NCBI GenBank assembly: GCA_030823955.1
Contig: JAVBYO010000002.1
Location: 62,001 to 126,000 of the forward strand
DNA length: 64,000 nt
Source of the DNA: Gallionellaceae bacterium
GTDB lineage: Bacteria; Pseudomonadota; Gammaproteobacteria; Burkholderiales; Gallionellaceae
Direction of reading: 5' to 3'
The notes beneath the pieces are model-generated. The model ran no database searches, was not told the DNA's origin, and was given only the letters and a program-made list of their open reading frames with translations. Both the position numbers and the translations under genes were made by a program. This document shows, piece by piece, positions 29,455 to 39,343 of the stretch; positions within the stretch are counted from its first letter, which is position 1, and each line of letters begins with the position of its first letter.

Positions 29455-29955
29455 TCATTTGACATCATTGCGAACTAGCAATAACGGTACTTGATTCACA
29501 AACTCCTGAATTACATCCCTAAATAACCATGTACCAATGAGAGTGTGCCCTCCATCATGCAATTTTAATAGGGCTGTAGCATAAGAAGTAATACGTTTGT
29601 CCTTTGGGGTGAAATTCAAAGTTACATACCCCTCCCACATATAGCCACTGACCTCAAAATCCAAGCTGAATTCTTTTGCATTGTTCTGAAATTTAAATAG
29701 GAACGAACCAGATAAGCTATGAGCATTTTGAATTAAGAACAAACTGCACTCAGATTTGAATACCTCGCCCTGATCTGGGTCGTTATTCTCACCAGACCCC
29801 GACCATTGACCATCTATCTTTACCCCCTGATATCTTGAAGTAATAAGAAATGGAACTACTTTTGAATCCCATACCACTTTAATTACGTATAAGAAGACAG
29901 TAGTCAAAATACCCGTGACAATTCCGATAACACCCTGCTGTACAAGTTCGTTCAT
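29455..29955 (-). CDS. AT-rich orphan protein: one membrane helix plus beta-rich domain
   Basis: The 166 aa protein has an N-terminal membrane helix (VIGIVTGILTTVFLYVIKVVWD, about residues 9-30) followed by a domain that looks all-beta: KIDGQWSGSGENND, then HSLSGSFLFKFQNN and WEGYVTLNFTPKD, ending HTLIGTWLFRD. This layout resembles small lipocalin-like or Cap15-like membrane barrels known as antiviral effectors, but no cyclase or other defence gene adjoins. The coding sequence is visibly richer in A and T than its neighbours, suggesting recent transfer. It stands alone between the toxin-antitoxin pair and pyrC. Function is not established. Confidence 0.7.
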   Translation of the reverse strand: MNELVQQGVIGIVTGILTTVFLYVIKVVWDSKVVPFLITSRYQGVKIDGQWSGSGENNDPDQGEVFKSECSLFLIQNAHSLSGSFLFKFQNNAKEFSLDFEVSGYMWEGYVTLNFTPKDKRITSYATALLKLHDGGHTLIGTWLFRDVIQEFVNQVPLLLVRNDVK

Positions 29956-29994
29956 AGTGTTCTGAGTTCCCCGTTTAAAGAGTCAATTTCTTAA

Positions 29995-31026
29995 TCACAC
30001 CACCAACTTCCACTTCATCCTCTCCCCCGCCCTCAGTGGCACCAGCCGATGCTCGCCAAACCCCACCGACGCCGGAATCTCCCACTCTTCCTTGCGCAGC
30101 GTGACCTTCTCGGTATTGCGCGGCAGGCCGTAGTAATCCGCACCGTAGAAGCTGGCGAAAGCTTCGAGCTTGTCCAGCGCGCCCGCTGCCTCGAAGGCTT
30201 CGGCATACAGCTCAATGGCGCAAAGCGCGCTGTAGCAACCGGCGCAGCCGCAGGCGTTCTCTTTGGTGTGTTGCGCGTGCGGGGCGCTGTCGGTGCCGAG
30301 GAAGAATTTTTTGCTGCCGCTGGTGGCGGCTTTGACCAGTGCCTCGCGGTGCATTTCGCGCTTGAGGATGGGCAGGCAGTAGAAGTGCGGGCGGATGCCG
30401 CCGACTAACATGGCGTTGCGGTTGTAGAGCAGGTGTTGCGGGGTGAGCGTGGCGGCGATGGTGTCGGGCGCGCTGGTCACAAACTCTGCGGCGTCTTTGG
30501 TGGTGATGTGCTCGAACACGACGCTCAGGCCGGGCAGGTCTTTCAGCAGCGGTTGCATCACCTTGTCGATGAACACGGCCTCGCGGTCGAAGATGTCGAT
30601 GTCGGCATTCGTTACTTCGCCGTGTACCAGCAGCGGCATGCCGCAATGTTGCATCTCTTCCAGCGCGGCGTAGGTCTTGCGCAGGTCGGTGACGCCCGCA
30701 TCGGAGTTGGTGGTAGCGCCTGCCGGATACAGCTTCACTGCATGCACCACGCCGCTGGCCTTGGCCTTTTTGATCTCTTCGGCGCTGGTGATGTCAGTGA
30801 GGTAGAGCGTCATCAGCGGTTCGAACTTCATGCCTGCGGGAAGTGCTTTCAGGATGCGCTCGCGGTAGGCCACGGCCTGCGCGGTGGTGGTGATCGGAGG
30901 GCGCAGATTGGGCATGACGATGGCGCGGGCGAATTGTCTGGCGGTGTCGGGCAGCACCGAGGCCATCAGCGCGTCATCGCGCAGGTGCAGGTGCCAGTCG
31001 TCGGGGCGGGTGAGTTTGATTTCCAT
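29995..31026 (-). CDS. pyrC: Dihydroorotase (PyrC, class II)
   Basis: The 343 aa metalloenzyme closes carbamoyl aspartate to dihydroorotate. Metal and active-site segments are visible: [10 protein letters not shown] at the N-terminus, [13 protein letters not shown] with the carboxylated lysine, LLVHGEV, FEHITT and LGTDSAPH. The track start at 31599 is far too early; ATG at 31026 gives the family length. A REP-like palindrome lies about 55 bp upstream. Confidence 0.96.
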   Translation of the reverse strand: MEIKLTRPDDWHLHLRDDALMASVLPDTARQFARAIVMPNLRPPITTTAQAVAYRERILKALPAGMKFEPLMTLYLTDITSAEEIKKAKASGVVHAVKLYPAGATTNSDAGVTDLRKTYAALEEMQHCGMPLLVHGEVTNADIDIFDREAVFIDKVMQPLLKDLPGLSVVFEHITTKDAAEFVTSAPDTIAATLTPQHLLYNRNAMLVGGIRPHFYCLPILKREMHREALVKAATSGSKKFFLGTDSAPHAQHTKENACGCAGCYSALCAIELYAEAFEAAGALDKLEAFASFYGADYYGLPRNTEKVTLRKEEWEIPASVGFGEHRLVPLRAGERMKWKLVV

Positions 31027-31080
31027 AGTCTTTATTCCAGTCGTGCTTCGATAAGCTTTCAAAATAGCTAGTCTTTTAGT

Positions 31081-31104
31081 CCCTCTCTCGCAGGCGGGAG
31101 AGGG
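31081..31104. repeat. REP-like palindrome
   Basis: CCCTCTCTCGCAGGCGGGAGAGGG is a near-perfect hairpin in the gap between the transporter and pyrC. It has the same design as the elements at 62648 and 62724. Confidence 0.7.
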
Positions 31105-31127
31105 GAGCATTGCGTACCGCGCCTTGC

Positions 31128-32717
31128 TTAATGTTCCAGCGGCGTATTCCTTGTCTCCGGCAAGAATAACAGACCGACGACAAAGGCCAAACACAACAGC
31201 CCCGCTGGATACCAGATGCCGAGCGACACATCGCCCATGTGTGTGCCGATGAGGGTGACCATGAACGGCGACATGCCGCCGATCCAGCCCGCGCTCAGGT
31301 TGTGCGGCAAAGCGGCGGCGGTGTAGCGCGTGCGCGCGGGGAACAGCTCGGCCAGTACGGCGGTCTGCGGGCCGGTGATGAGCGCGAGCGCCACCACCAG
31401 GATCAGCAGCAGCGCGACGAGGGCGGGAATGTTGGTGTGTTGTGTCTCGGCTTTGTCGGGCCAGCCGGCGGCTTGCAGCGTTTGTTTCAGGGCCGCGATG
31501 TCGAAGCCCGCGACCGGGGGCTGCCCTTGTACCGCGACTTGGGCCGTTGCCCCACCCTGCTCTTGCAGCACATACACCACACCTTGTTTGGTGAGCCATT
31601 CCTGGTTGCGCTCACAATCGTTGCGCGCTTTGACGAAGGGGTTGTAGTGACAACCTTCCCCGGCGAGCCGGACTTCGACGTTGCGGTTGAAGTCGGCCAG
31701 TGCGGGGTTGCCGAAATGCAGCAGACCGTGGAACACGGGCAGAATGGCGAGTGCGCCGAGCAGCAAACCGGCGAGCAACACCGGCCTGCGCCCTACCCTG
31801 TCCGACAGCCAGCCGCAGAACACGGTGAGCGGGAACAGCGCGATGGTGGTGAGCATCACCAGCGTACTGGCGAGTTGCGCATCGATCTTCACCACGCTCT
31901 TGAGGAACACGCTGGTATACACCTGCGACGAGAAGAACAGCAGCGAGCCGCCCGCCGAGATGCAGAAGAACAGCAGCGCCATGCGGCCCAGTGTGCGCCT
32001 GTCCTTCAGGCATTCGCGCAGCGGCGCTTTGGACAAAGTCTCGCTGTTCTGCATCTCAACGAACACGGGAGATTCGATCATGTTCAACCGGCTCTTGAGC
32101 GAGATGAGCAGCAATACGATGGAGAGCAGGAACGGCACGCGCCAGCCCCATTCGCCGAACTCGGCCGGGGTCAGCCAATATTGCAGCAGCACCACTTGCA
32201 GCGTGGAGGCCATGATGCCCAGCGGGCCCATCAGTTGCAGCACGCTGGTGTAGAAGCCGCGCCGGTTGGCGGGCGCATGTTCGGTGAGGTACACCGCCGC
32301 GCCGCCGATCTCGCCACCCACGGCGAAGCCCTGTAACAAGCGCAACAGCAACAGCAGCGCTGGAGCCAGCAGGCCGACCTGTTCATAGGTGGGCAACAGG
32401 CCGACCGCGAAGGTGGTCACACCCATCAGGAAGATGGTGGCGATGAAGACGGGGCGGCGACCGTATTTGTCACCCAGCGAACCGAACACCGCCGCACCCA
32501 GCGGGCGCACCAGCATGCCCACGCCGAACGTGGCCAGGCTGGCCAGTAGCGCGGCGGTCGGGTTGTCCGGCGGGAAGAACAACACGCTGAAATAGACCGC
32601 CAGCGAAGCGAAGGTGAGGAAGTCGTACCACTCCAGGAAGGTGCCGAAACAGGCGGCAAGCACGACCTTGCGTTGGGTGGGGGTGATGGGTGGGGTGGAA
32701 GTGTTCATCGGCGGCAT
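31128..32717 (-). CDS. MHS-type major facilitator transporter with periplasmic insert
   Basis: The 529 aa membrane protein has about 12 helices and the MFS loop motifs [13 protein letters not shown] and [13 protein letters not shown]. The N-terminal [14 protein letters not shown] and [17 protein letters not shown] fit the metabolite:H+ symporter family (ProP, ShiA, KgtP type). Unlike those (430-500 aa), it has an extra soluble segment of about 90 residues around 345-435, with Cys residues (GCHYNPF and NDCERNQ), placed between two helices of the second half. The substrate is unknown. Either M1 or M4 could be the start. It diverges from rhlE. Confidence 0.88.
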   Translation of the reverse strand: MPPMNTSTPPITPTQRKVVLAACFGTFLEWYDFLTFASLAVYFSVLFFPPDNPTAALLASLATFGVGMLVRPLGAAVFGSLGDKYGRRPVFIATIFLMGVTTFAVGLLPTYEQVGLLAPALLLLLRLLQGFAVGGEIGGAAVYLTEHAPANRRGFYTSVLQLMGPLGIMASTLQVVLLQYWLTPAEFGEWGWRVPFLLSIVLLLISLKSRLNMIESPVFVEMQNSETLSKAPLRECLKDRRTLGRMALLFFCISAGGSLLFFSSQVYTSVFLKSVVKIDAQLASTLVMLTTIALFPLTVFCGWLSDRVGRRPVLLAGLLLGALAILPVFHGLLHFGNPALADFNRNVEVRLAGEGCHYNPFVKARNDCERNQEWLTKQGVVYVLQEQGGATAQVAVQGQPPVAGFDIAALKQTLQAAGWPDKAETQHTNIPALVALLLILVVALALITGPQTAVLAELFPARTRYTAAALPHNLSAGWIGGMSPFMVTLIGTHMGDVSLGIWYPAGLLCLAFVVGLLFLPETRNTPLEH

Positions 32718-32773
32718 TCTATCAGGCCGGAAGCTGGTCGTTCAGCCGCCTCATTCGGGCGGCGCGAATCCAG

Positions 32774-32779
32774 TATAAT
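32774..32779 (+). promoter_or_regulatory. -10 box of rhlE overlapping its first ATG
   Basis: TATAAT overlaps the first in-frame ATG (32778). If it is the -10, transcription would begin near 32786 and the ATG at 32790 would be the true start, giving an almost leaderless message. Confidence 0.5.
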
Positions 32780-32789
32780 GGCGGCAATT

Positions 32790-34139
32790 ATGGACGAAAC
32801 CACCGCAACACCGCTCTTGTTCTCCTCCCTCGCGCTTGATGCCAAGATCCTGCGCGCCATCGAAGAAACAGGTTATACCCAACCGACGCCGATACAGGCG
32901 CAGGCGATCCCCCATGTCATCGCCGGGAGCGATCTGATGGCGATGGCGCAGACCGGTACCGGCAAGACCGCTGCGTTCACCCTGCCGATGTTGCAGCGTT
33001 TATTGCCACACGCCAGCACCAGCGCCTCCCCTGCCCGCCACCCGATTCGTGCGCTGATCCTTGCGCCGACGCGCGAGCTGGCGATACAGGTGCACGAGAA
33101 CGTGGTCACCTATTCCAAACATGTGCCGCTGCGCACCGCGGTGGTGTACGGCGGTACCGACATCAAGGCGCAGAAACCGATCCTGATGAACGGGGTGGAG
33201 ATCCTGGTTGCCACGCCCGGACGTCTGCTCGACCACGTCGAGAGCCGCAACCTGCAACTCAATCAGGTGCAGGTGCTCATCCTGGACGAGGCGGATCGTA
33301 TGCTGGACATGGGTTTCATGCCCGACCTCAAGCGCATCGTCGCGCTGCTGCCCAAGCAGCGGCAGACACTGCTGTTCTCGGCCACCTTTTCCGACGAGAT
33401 CAAGAAGCTGGCGCAGGAATTTCTGGTGAATCCGGTCACCGTCGAGACCGCACGGCGTAATGCGGCGGGCGAGAACATCAAACAATCGGTGTGTATGGTC
33501 GGGCATCAGGACAAGTTCCATGCGCTGGTCGAGCTGATCCGCACGCGCAACGTCAAACAGGTGCTGGTGTTCACCCGCACCAAGCTGAGTGCGGCACATG
33601 TCGCCAAACAACTGGAGCGAGCCGGTATCCCCGCTGATGCCATCCACGGCGACAAGACGCAGCGCGAGCGTATCGAAGCACTGGATGCGTTCAAGGCCGG
33701 CACCATCCAGGCACTCACCGCGACCGATGTGGCCGCGCGCGGTCTGGACATCGACCAGTTGCCGCTGGTCATCAACTACGAGTTACCCACCCACGCTGAA
33801 GATTATGTACACCGTATCGGTCGGACCGGCCGTGCGGGCGCTTCCGGCGAAGCGGTGTCGCTGGTGGACGGTGAAGAAGAACGCCGTCTGGTGGAGATCG
33901 AGAAGTTGCTTAACCGTACTTTTCCGCGCGAGGCGCTGGTCGTGCCGAGCGGATACCAGAAACCGCTCAAACCCGCGCCGGTACGCGGCCATCACCGCGC
34001 TGCCCCGGTGGAGGATTGGTTCTCCAAACCTTATGAACCGGCCGTTGTCGCGCAGTCTGCACCCGCACCCGCTGCTGTCGCTCCCGCGACGAACAAACCG
34101 CAACGGCAGGTCGCGGCGCTGTTCAAAGCCAAGAGCTGA
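32790..34139 (+). CDS. rhlE: DEAD-box RNA helicase RhlE (first copy)
   Basis: The 449 aa helicase has the DEAD-box motifs in order: Q motif ([14 protein letters not shown]), [40 protein letters not shown], and [10 protein letters not shown]. The C-terminal tail is basic and proline/alanine rich. The start is uncertain (32778 or 32790). A second rhlE lies at 61297. It converges on a kinase gene six bases away. Confidence 0.93.
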   Translation: MDETTATPLLFSSLALDAKILRAIEETGYTQPTPIQAQAIPHVIAGSDLMAMAQTGTGKTAAFTLPMLQRLLPHASTSASPARHPIRALILAPTRELAIQVHENVVTYSKHVPLRTAVVYGGTDIKAQKPILMNGVEILVATPGRLLDHVESRNLQLNQVQVLILDEADRMLDMGFMPDLKRIVALLPKQRQTLLFSATFSDEIKKLAQEFLVNPVTVETARRNAAGENIKQSVCMVGHQDKFHALVELIRTRNVKQVLVFTRTKLSAAHVAKQLERAGIPADAIHGDKTQRERIEALDAFKAGTIQALTATDVAARGLDIDQLPLVINYELPTHAEDYVHRIGRTGRAGASGEAVSLVDGEEERRLVEIEKLLNRTFPREALVVPSGYQKPLKPAPVRGHHRAAPVEDWFSKPYEPAVVAQSAPAPAAVAPATNKPQRQVAALFKAKS

Positions 34140-34145
34140 TCCGGC

Positions 34146-35099
34146 TCAAGCCCCGAAAGAATCCGGCATCGCGCTGCGTGAAAAACCGCTGCGCGAGAAC
34201 TCGCGGTCGGTCGCCGCATAGTTCGACAGCACCGATTGTGTCGACAAGCTGAAGCCGCGGTACATGTCGAGATCGAGGTCGGACATACGGATAGCGTGTG
34301 CGGCTTCGCCGAAGTCATGGATGAACTCATCCCAGTTGGCATAACGGTCGGCAGCGTCTTTCTGCAGGGCGCGTTCGATCACCGCGACCAGACTTGCGGG
34401 CAGCTCTTTGCGGTAGGTGTCGATGGGGATGATGGGCAGGTTGAGGATGGCGATACGTGCCTCGAAATTGTCTTCCGCCTCGAAGGTGTTCTTGCCGGTG
34501 AGCAGACGGTATAACACCGCACCTAGGGCGTAGATGTCGGCGCGCTGGTCCAGCGGCTGGCCTTCGAGTTGTTCCGGCGACATATAGGCCAGACTGCCCG
34601 CCACTACCGAACCCAGCTCGTTGCTGGGCACGGCGCAGCCGAAATCGGTGAGTTTGGCCGTGCCGTTCGGCGACAGGATGATGTTGGCCGGTTTCACATC
34701 GCGGTGTACCACGCCCAGCGCTGCGGCGTAACGCAGGGCGCTGGCGATCTGTTCGACCACGGATAATACGGTGTTGATCGGCAACAGGGTGTCGGCGTGT
34801 TCGTGCCGGTCGAGCGAGGTGCCGAGGGCATATTCCATCACCAGATAGGCGCCGCTCTTCTCGTTCAGGTCGGCTTCCAGCACGTGCACGATGTTCTTGT
34901 GCCGCATCTTCTGCCCCAATTCCACTTCGGTGACGAACATCTTCTTGTGCCAGTCGGACTGGGACACGTTGCGGAACTGTTTGAGCGCGACGGTGGAGAA
35001 CGCATCGTCCCGCATCGCCAGATAGACATCGGAGGTGGCACCCGCGCCTATGGGGCGGAGGACGGAATATTTACCGATGCGTACGGGTGTGGAGGACAT
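34146..35099 (-). CDS. Hanks-type Ser/Thr protein kinase
   Basis: The 317 aa kinase has a glycine loop (IGAGATSDVY, residues 18-27), the ATP-binding Lys40, HRDVKPAN (132-139), DFG (152-154) and MSPEQLEGQ. After the kinase domain only a short tail of about 50 residues follows, with no PASTA repeats or membrane segment, so it is probably cytoplasmic. It is separated by 116 bp from the nucleotidyltransferase-like gene and PBP1A on the same strand. A link to cell-wall control is possible but unproven. It differs from the kinase at 19065 by lacking the cNMP domain. Confidence 0.92.
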   Translation of the reverse strand: MSSTPVRIGKYSVLRPIGAGATSDVYLAMRDDAFSTVALKQFRNVSQSDWHKKMFVTEVELGQKMRHKNIVHVLEADLNEKSGAYLVMEYALGTSLDRHEHADTLLPINTVLSVVEQIASALRYAAALGVVHRDVKPANIILSPNGTAKLTDFGCAVPSNELGSVVAGSLAYMSPEQLEGQPLDQRADIYALGAVLYRLLTGKNTFEAEDNFEARIAILNLPIIPIDTYRKELPASLVAVIERALQKDAADRYANWDEFIHDFGEAAHAIRMSDLDLDMYRGFSLSTQSVLSNYAATDREFSRSGFSRSAMPDSFGA

Positions 35100-35215
35100 T
35101 CACTGGTCTGGGTATGGGCAACGTTGCCGCCTATAGACTGCGGCGCGGGCATTTGGTTTCCTGCCACAAGGATGGGTTTGCAGCAACGGGCGGGTCGTTA
35201 CGACCGGCATCAGGG

Positions 35216-35809
35216 TCAGTTGGCGAGCAGGAGTTCGACTGCGGCGATGTCGGCGTGGGTCTCCGGATGGCGGGCGCCGCTGTGGCGCGTGTTCTCCGGC
35301 AGCACGATGATGTGTATCAGTGTGCCGGACTCGCCGGTCAGGGTATAGCTGGGCACACGTTCTTCGTGACCACCCACGCGCACGTTCCATTCCCCGTCTT
35401 CGAACTCGAACTCGTGTTTGAGCAGGAACAACAACACCGCTTTGGCATCGTCGCTGAACAGCATGAGGTTGATGTCGGAGTTTGCCCCCGCCGCTCCGCT
35501 CAACACCGAGCCGGTCAGATAGGGATGGAACGGTGCCAGCATACGCATGGCGGCGAGCGCTTCTTCGCGCAGTTGATACAGGATGTCGGGGTGGCTGTGC
35601 GGTTGATAGAGTGCGCGGTAGCTGCTCAGGGCCTCGTCCACTTCCTGATTGCTGGGCAGGTGTTGTGTGTCTGCCGCGCCGAGTTGTTTGGCGGCCTTGC
35701 GTTTGGCGAAGGCGAAATCGGTGATGCCGTCTTCCGCGATCAGCTTGGCGGTGAGGTGCGCAAGCTGTTCGCGCATCAGGTCGCGGCGTTGTGGATGGGG
35801 TTTGCTCAT
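35216..35809 (-). CDS. Nucleotidyltransferase-like protein
   Basis: The 197 aa protein has a segment resembling the nucleotidyltransferase core: LTGSVLSGAAGANSDINLML, with a GS motif followed by D-x-N, then the beta strand of the hairpin. A second acidic residue pattern is less clear, so activity is uncertain. Its start codon overlaps the stop codon of PBP1A (TGATG), so it is translationally coupled to it. No experimental role is known to me. Confidence 0.65.
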   Translation of the reverse strand: MSKPHPQRRDLMREQLAHLTAKLIAEDGITDFAFAKRKAAKQLGAADTQHLPSNQEVDEALSSYRALYQPHSHPDILYQLREEALAAMRMLAPFHPYLTGSVLSGAAGANSDINLMLFSDDAKAVLLFLLKHEFEFEDGEWNVRVGGHEERVPSYTLTGESGTLIHIIVLPENTRHSGARHPETHADIAAVELLLAN

Positions 35810-38106
35810 CAGAAAAGCTGATCCTTCACCGAATCCAGGCGTTCGCTGGAACCGCTACCCGCTTCCGGTGGTAGGTTCTCCTGGTAGAAATAATCCACCC
35901 TGGCGCCGTCCGGGTCGCGCAGGCCGTTATCGTTGATACGTGCGGTGACCATGTTGTCCGGCATGGTATAGATCGCTTCCGGAGTGTCTTTCAGTACCTT
36001 GGCCATATAGTCCATCCAGATCGGCAGTGCCGCCCCGCCGCCAGTCTCCTTGTCGCCCAAGCTGCGCGGAGTGTCGAAACCGATCCAAGAGATACCCACC
36101 ACGGTCGGCTGGAAGCCGCAGAACCAGGCATCCATGGCATCGCTGGTGGTGCCGGTCTTGCCAGCGAGGTCTTGCCGACCCAGCGACATGGCGCGGGTGG
36201 CGGTGCCGAAGCGCACCACGTCCTGCATCATGCTGACCATGGAGAACGCGTTGCGCACATCGATGACCTGCTCCGCCCCGCTACCGGCGACCACCGAAGC
36301 GGATTGGCTGATCACCTTGCCTTGGGCGTTTTCGATGTGGCGGATGAAATACGGCATGATGCGATAACCGCCGTTGGCGAAGACCGAGTATCCGGTCAGC
36401 ATCTGCATCGGTGTGACCGCACCGGCACCCAGTGCCATGGTCAGATAAGGTGGATGGCGGTCTTTGTCGAAGCCGAATTTGGTGACATAGTCCTGCGCAT
36501 ATTCGGGGCCGATGGCCTGCAGAATACGAATGGAAACGAGGTTTTTCGATCTGGTCAGGCCCTGGCGCATACGCATCGGTCCGTCGAATTCATCGTCGAA
36601 GTTCTTCGGTTGCCAGGGCTGGCTACCGGTCTGGGCGGCGTCGAACACCAGCGGCGCATCGTTGATGATGGATGCGGGTGTGAAGCCTTTCTCCAGCGCG
36701 GCGGAATAGATGAACGGTTTGAAGCTGGAGCCGGGCTGGCGCCAGGCTTGGGTCACGTGGTTGAACTGGTTGCGGTTGAAGTCGAAACCGCCGACCAGCG
36801 CATAGATCTGGCCGTTCTGCGGGCTGGCGGAGACGAAGGCCGCTTCCACTTGAGGCAACTGCACGATCTGCCAGAAGTCTTTTGCGTTCTTTTGCACACG
36901 GATCAGCGAGCCGATGCGGATGCGCTGGTTGAGCGAGAGTTTGTCCCCCAGCGAATGCTGGGCGAAGCGCAATCCGTCACCGCTGATCTCCGCGACTTGG
37001 CCGCCTTTACAATAGGCCCGGATCATTTTCTGGTTCACCGCCACCACGACCGCCGGGATCAGGTCATCGCTGTCCACCACGTCCTGTAGCGCGTCTTCCA
37101 TGAATTCTTCGCTATGGTCCTTGCGCAGGTCGATGAAACCTTCCGGCCCCCGGTAACTGTGGCGGCTGTCATATTCCAGCACGCCGCTGCGCACAGCGGC
37201 ATAAGCCGCCGCTTGGTCCTGCTGGCGGATGGTGGTGTAGACCTTGTAACCTTCAGTGTAGGCGTCTTCCTGAAAACGGTCATACATGACCTGACGCACC
37301 ATCTCGGCCAGATAGTCGGCTTTGACGGCGAACTCCTGATTGCCGTGTTTGGCGACGAAAGGCTCGGTCTGAGCGGCTTCAAGCTGGGTCGAAGTGATGA
37401 AGCCAAGCTCATGCATGCGCCGCAACACATACATCTGGCGCAGTTTGGCGCGCTTGGGATTGACCACGGGATTGTAGGCGGACGGTGCTTTGGGCAAGCC
37501 GGCCAGCATGGCGATCTCGGCGATAGTGAGCTGCTCCAGCGGCTTGCCATAATAGGCCTGCGCCGCAGCGGCAAAGCCGTAGGCACGCTGCCCCAGATAG
37601 ATCTGGTTGATGTAGAGCTGCAGAATCTCGTCTTTGCTCAGGTTGTGCTCGATCTTGAAAGCCAGCAGCACTTCATTGAATTTGCGCGACCAGGCCTTTT
37701 CCGAGGAGAGGAAGAAATTGCGCGCGACCTGCATGGTGATGGTGGATGAGCCCTGGCGCTTGCTGCCGGAGATGATGTTGGTGAGTGCCGCGCGCACCAC
37801 GCCGAGATAGTCCACCCCGCCGTGTTCATAAAAGCGGTCATCTTCCGCAGCCAAGATGGCCTTCTTCATCAGGTCAGGCACTTGGTCGATCTTGAGCAGT
37901 TCGCGCCGCTCTTCGCCGAACTCACCGATCAGGAAGCCTTCCGCGCTGTAGACACGCAGGGGCACTTTTGGGCGATAATCGGTCAAAGACTCTAGTGAAG
38001 GCAGGGTGGGGTAGGTCATCACCGCTGCAAAAATGATCAGCAACAGGGGTAACAAGGGCAGAACCAAGACCGCGAGCGCAGGAAAGAACCACCAACGAGA
38101 AATCAT
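35809..38106 (-). CDS. mrcA: Penicillin-binding protein 1A
   Basis: The 765 aa bifunctional peptidoglycan synthase has an N-terminal membrane anchor (PALAVLVLPLLPLLLIIFAAV). The transglycosylase domain carries AAEDDRFYEHGGVD with the catalytic Glu, GSSTITMQVARNFFLS and NQIYLGQRAYG. The transpeptidase domain has RQPGSSFKPFIYSA (SxxK) and AGKTGTTSDAMDAW (KTG). An OB-like insert is typical of class A PBP1A. ATG at 38106 is preferred over the TTG at 38157. It diverges from pilM, as commonly seen in betaproteobacteria and gammaproteobacteria. Confidence 0.95.
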   Translation of the reverse strand: MISRWWFFPALAVLVLPLLPLLLIIFAAVMTYPTLPSLESLTDYRPKVPLRVYSAEGFLIGEFGEERRELLKIDQVPDLMKKAILAAEDDRFYEHGGVDYLGVVRAALTNIISGSKRQGSSTITMQVARNFFLSSEKAWSRKFNEVLLAFKIEHNLSKDEILQLYINQIYLGQRAYGFAAAAQAYYGKPLEQLTIAEIAMLAGLPKAPSAYNPVVNPKRAKLRQMYVLRRMHELGFITSTQLEAAQTEPFVAKHGNQEFAVKADYLAEMVRQVMYDRFQEDAYTEGYKVYTTIRQQDQAAAYAAVRSGVLEYDSRHSYRGPEGFIDLRKDHSEEFMEDALQDVVDSDDLIPAVVVAVNQKMIRAYCKGGQVAEISGDGLRFAQHSLGDKLSLNQRIRIGSLIRVQKNAKDFWQIVQLPQVEAAFVSASPQNGQIYALVGGFDFNRNQFNHVTQAWRQPGSSFKPFIYSAALEKGFTPASIINDAPLVFDAAQTGSQPWQPKNFDDEFDGPMRMRQGLTRSKNLVSIRILQAIGPEYAQDYVTKFGFDKDRHPPYLTMALGAGAVTPMQMLTGYSVFANGGYRIMPYFIRHIENAQGKVISQSASVVAGSGAEQVIDVRNAFSMVSMMQDVVRFGTATRAMSLGRQDLAGKTGTTSDAMDAWFCGFQPTVVGISWIGFDTPRSLGDKETGGGAALPIWMDYMAKVLKDTPEAIYTMPDNMVTARINDNGLRDPDGARVDYFYQENLPPEAGSGSSERLDSVKDQLF

Positions 38107-38242
38107 GACAGGTAAGATTAATGAGGTGGATTGATTATATCGGCTCCGCCCCGACAAAATAAGCCCATAGAAAAAACTTTACACAGTTGGGAGTTATTGC
38201 TAGGATTTAAACCACTTTGTACGGAAACGCTCTAACCAGCCT

Positions 38243-39343
38243 ATGATTAAAGGAAATTTTGATATTCAGCTAGATTTCTTGACGACTTCTACGCCACCCC
38301 TGATCGGGGTGGATATCAGCTCGTCGTCAGTAAAGATGGTGGAATTGAGCGAAGCTCCGAAAAAAGCGGGTTATATCGTGGAGCGTTACACCATAGAGGC
38401 CTTGCCGCCGGATGCGGTGAGCGACGGCAACATCAATAATCTGGATGCGGTTTCGGATACGTTGCAACGCGCCTGGAAGCGCATGGGGTCGCGCATCAAG
38501 AATGTCAGTCTGGCCTTGCCCGCGGCGGCGGTGATCAGCAAAAAAATCCTGCTGCCCAGCAATCTGCGCGAGGATGAGCTGGAGATGCAGGTCGAGGCGG
38601 AAGCCAACCAGTACATCCCGTTTGCCTTGGATGAAGTCAATCTGGATTTTCAGATCATCGGCCCCGCGCCCACTGACCCGGAAGAGGTCGAAGTGTTGCT
38701 GGCGGCATCGCGCAAGGCGAACGTGGAAGATCGCGTGGCGGCGGCGCAGGCAGCCGGCCTGAAAGCCATCGTCGTCGATGTGGAGCCGTATGCCGCCGAG
38801 GCCGCCTTCGAGCAGGTGCGCAGCCAGTTGCCGGGCGGGGCCGCCGACCAGTGTGTTGCGCTGGTGGATGTCGGCGCCACGGTGATGAACGTGAACGTGT
38901 TGCGCAACGGCCAGTCGGTCTATATGCGCGATCAGCAGATCGGCGGAGTGCAGTTGACCCAGATGATCCAGAACGCTTTTGGTATGTCTGCCGAAGAAGC
39001 CGAACGCGCCAAACGCGACGGTGGTTTGCCGGATAACTACGAAAGTGACGTGTTGGCCCCTTTCTTGGAGAACGTGGCTACCGAAGTGACGCGGGCGCTC
39101 CAGTTCTTCTTCACCTCTACCCAATACAACGAAGTCGATTATGTCGTGCTGGCCGGTGGCTGTGCGGCGTTGTCCGGTTTGGATGATGCGGTCGCCACGC
39201 GCACTCAGGTGAGCACCTTGGTGGCCAACCCGTTCGCGCAGATGACGCTGTCGAGCCGAGTCAAACCCCGGCAATTACAAATGGATGCCCCCGCGCTGAT
39301 GATAGCCTGCGGCCTGGCGATGCGGAGGTTCGACCCATCATGA
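38243..39343 (+). CDS. pilM: PilM type IV pilus assembly ATPase-like protein
   Basis: The 366 aa actin-like protein forms the cytoplasmic base of the PilMNOP alignment subcomplex. IGVDISSSSVKMVEL is its nucleotide-binding start, LVDVGATVMNVNV and LAGGCAALSGLDD are later actin-fold motifs. It binds the N-terminal tail of PilN. It begins the pil operon divergent from PBP1A and overlaps pilN by four bases. Confidence 0.96.
   Translation: MIKGNFDIQLDFLTTSTPPLIGVDISSSSVKMVELSEAPKKAGYIVERYTIEALPPDAVSDGNINNLDAVSDTLQRAWKRMGSRIKNVSLALPAAAVISKKILLPSNLREDELEMQVEAEANQYIPFALDEVNLDFQIIGPAPTDPEEVEVLLAASRKANVEDRVAAAQAAGLKAIVVDVEPYAAEAAFEQVRSQLPGGAADQCVALVDVGATVMNVNVLRNGQSVYMRDQQIGGVQLTQMIQNAFGMSAEEAERAKRDGGLPDNYESDVLAPFLENVATEVTRALQFFFTSTQYNEVDYVVLAGGCAALSGLDDAVATRTQVSTLVANPFAQMTLSSRVKPRQLQMDAPALMIACGLAMRRFDPS

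Noticed and set aside
29455-29955. Complete CBASS defence system
   Set aside because: Only a possible effector-like protein is present; no nucleotidyltransferase cyclase or accessory gene adjoins it.
31239-32336. 365 aa plus-strand ORF opposite the transporter
   Set aside because: Gln/His/Arg-rich composition typical of antisense to membrane genes.
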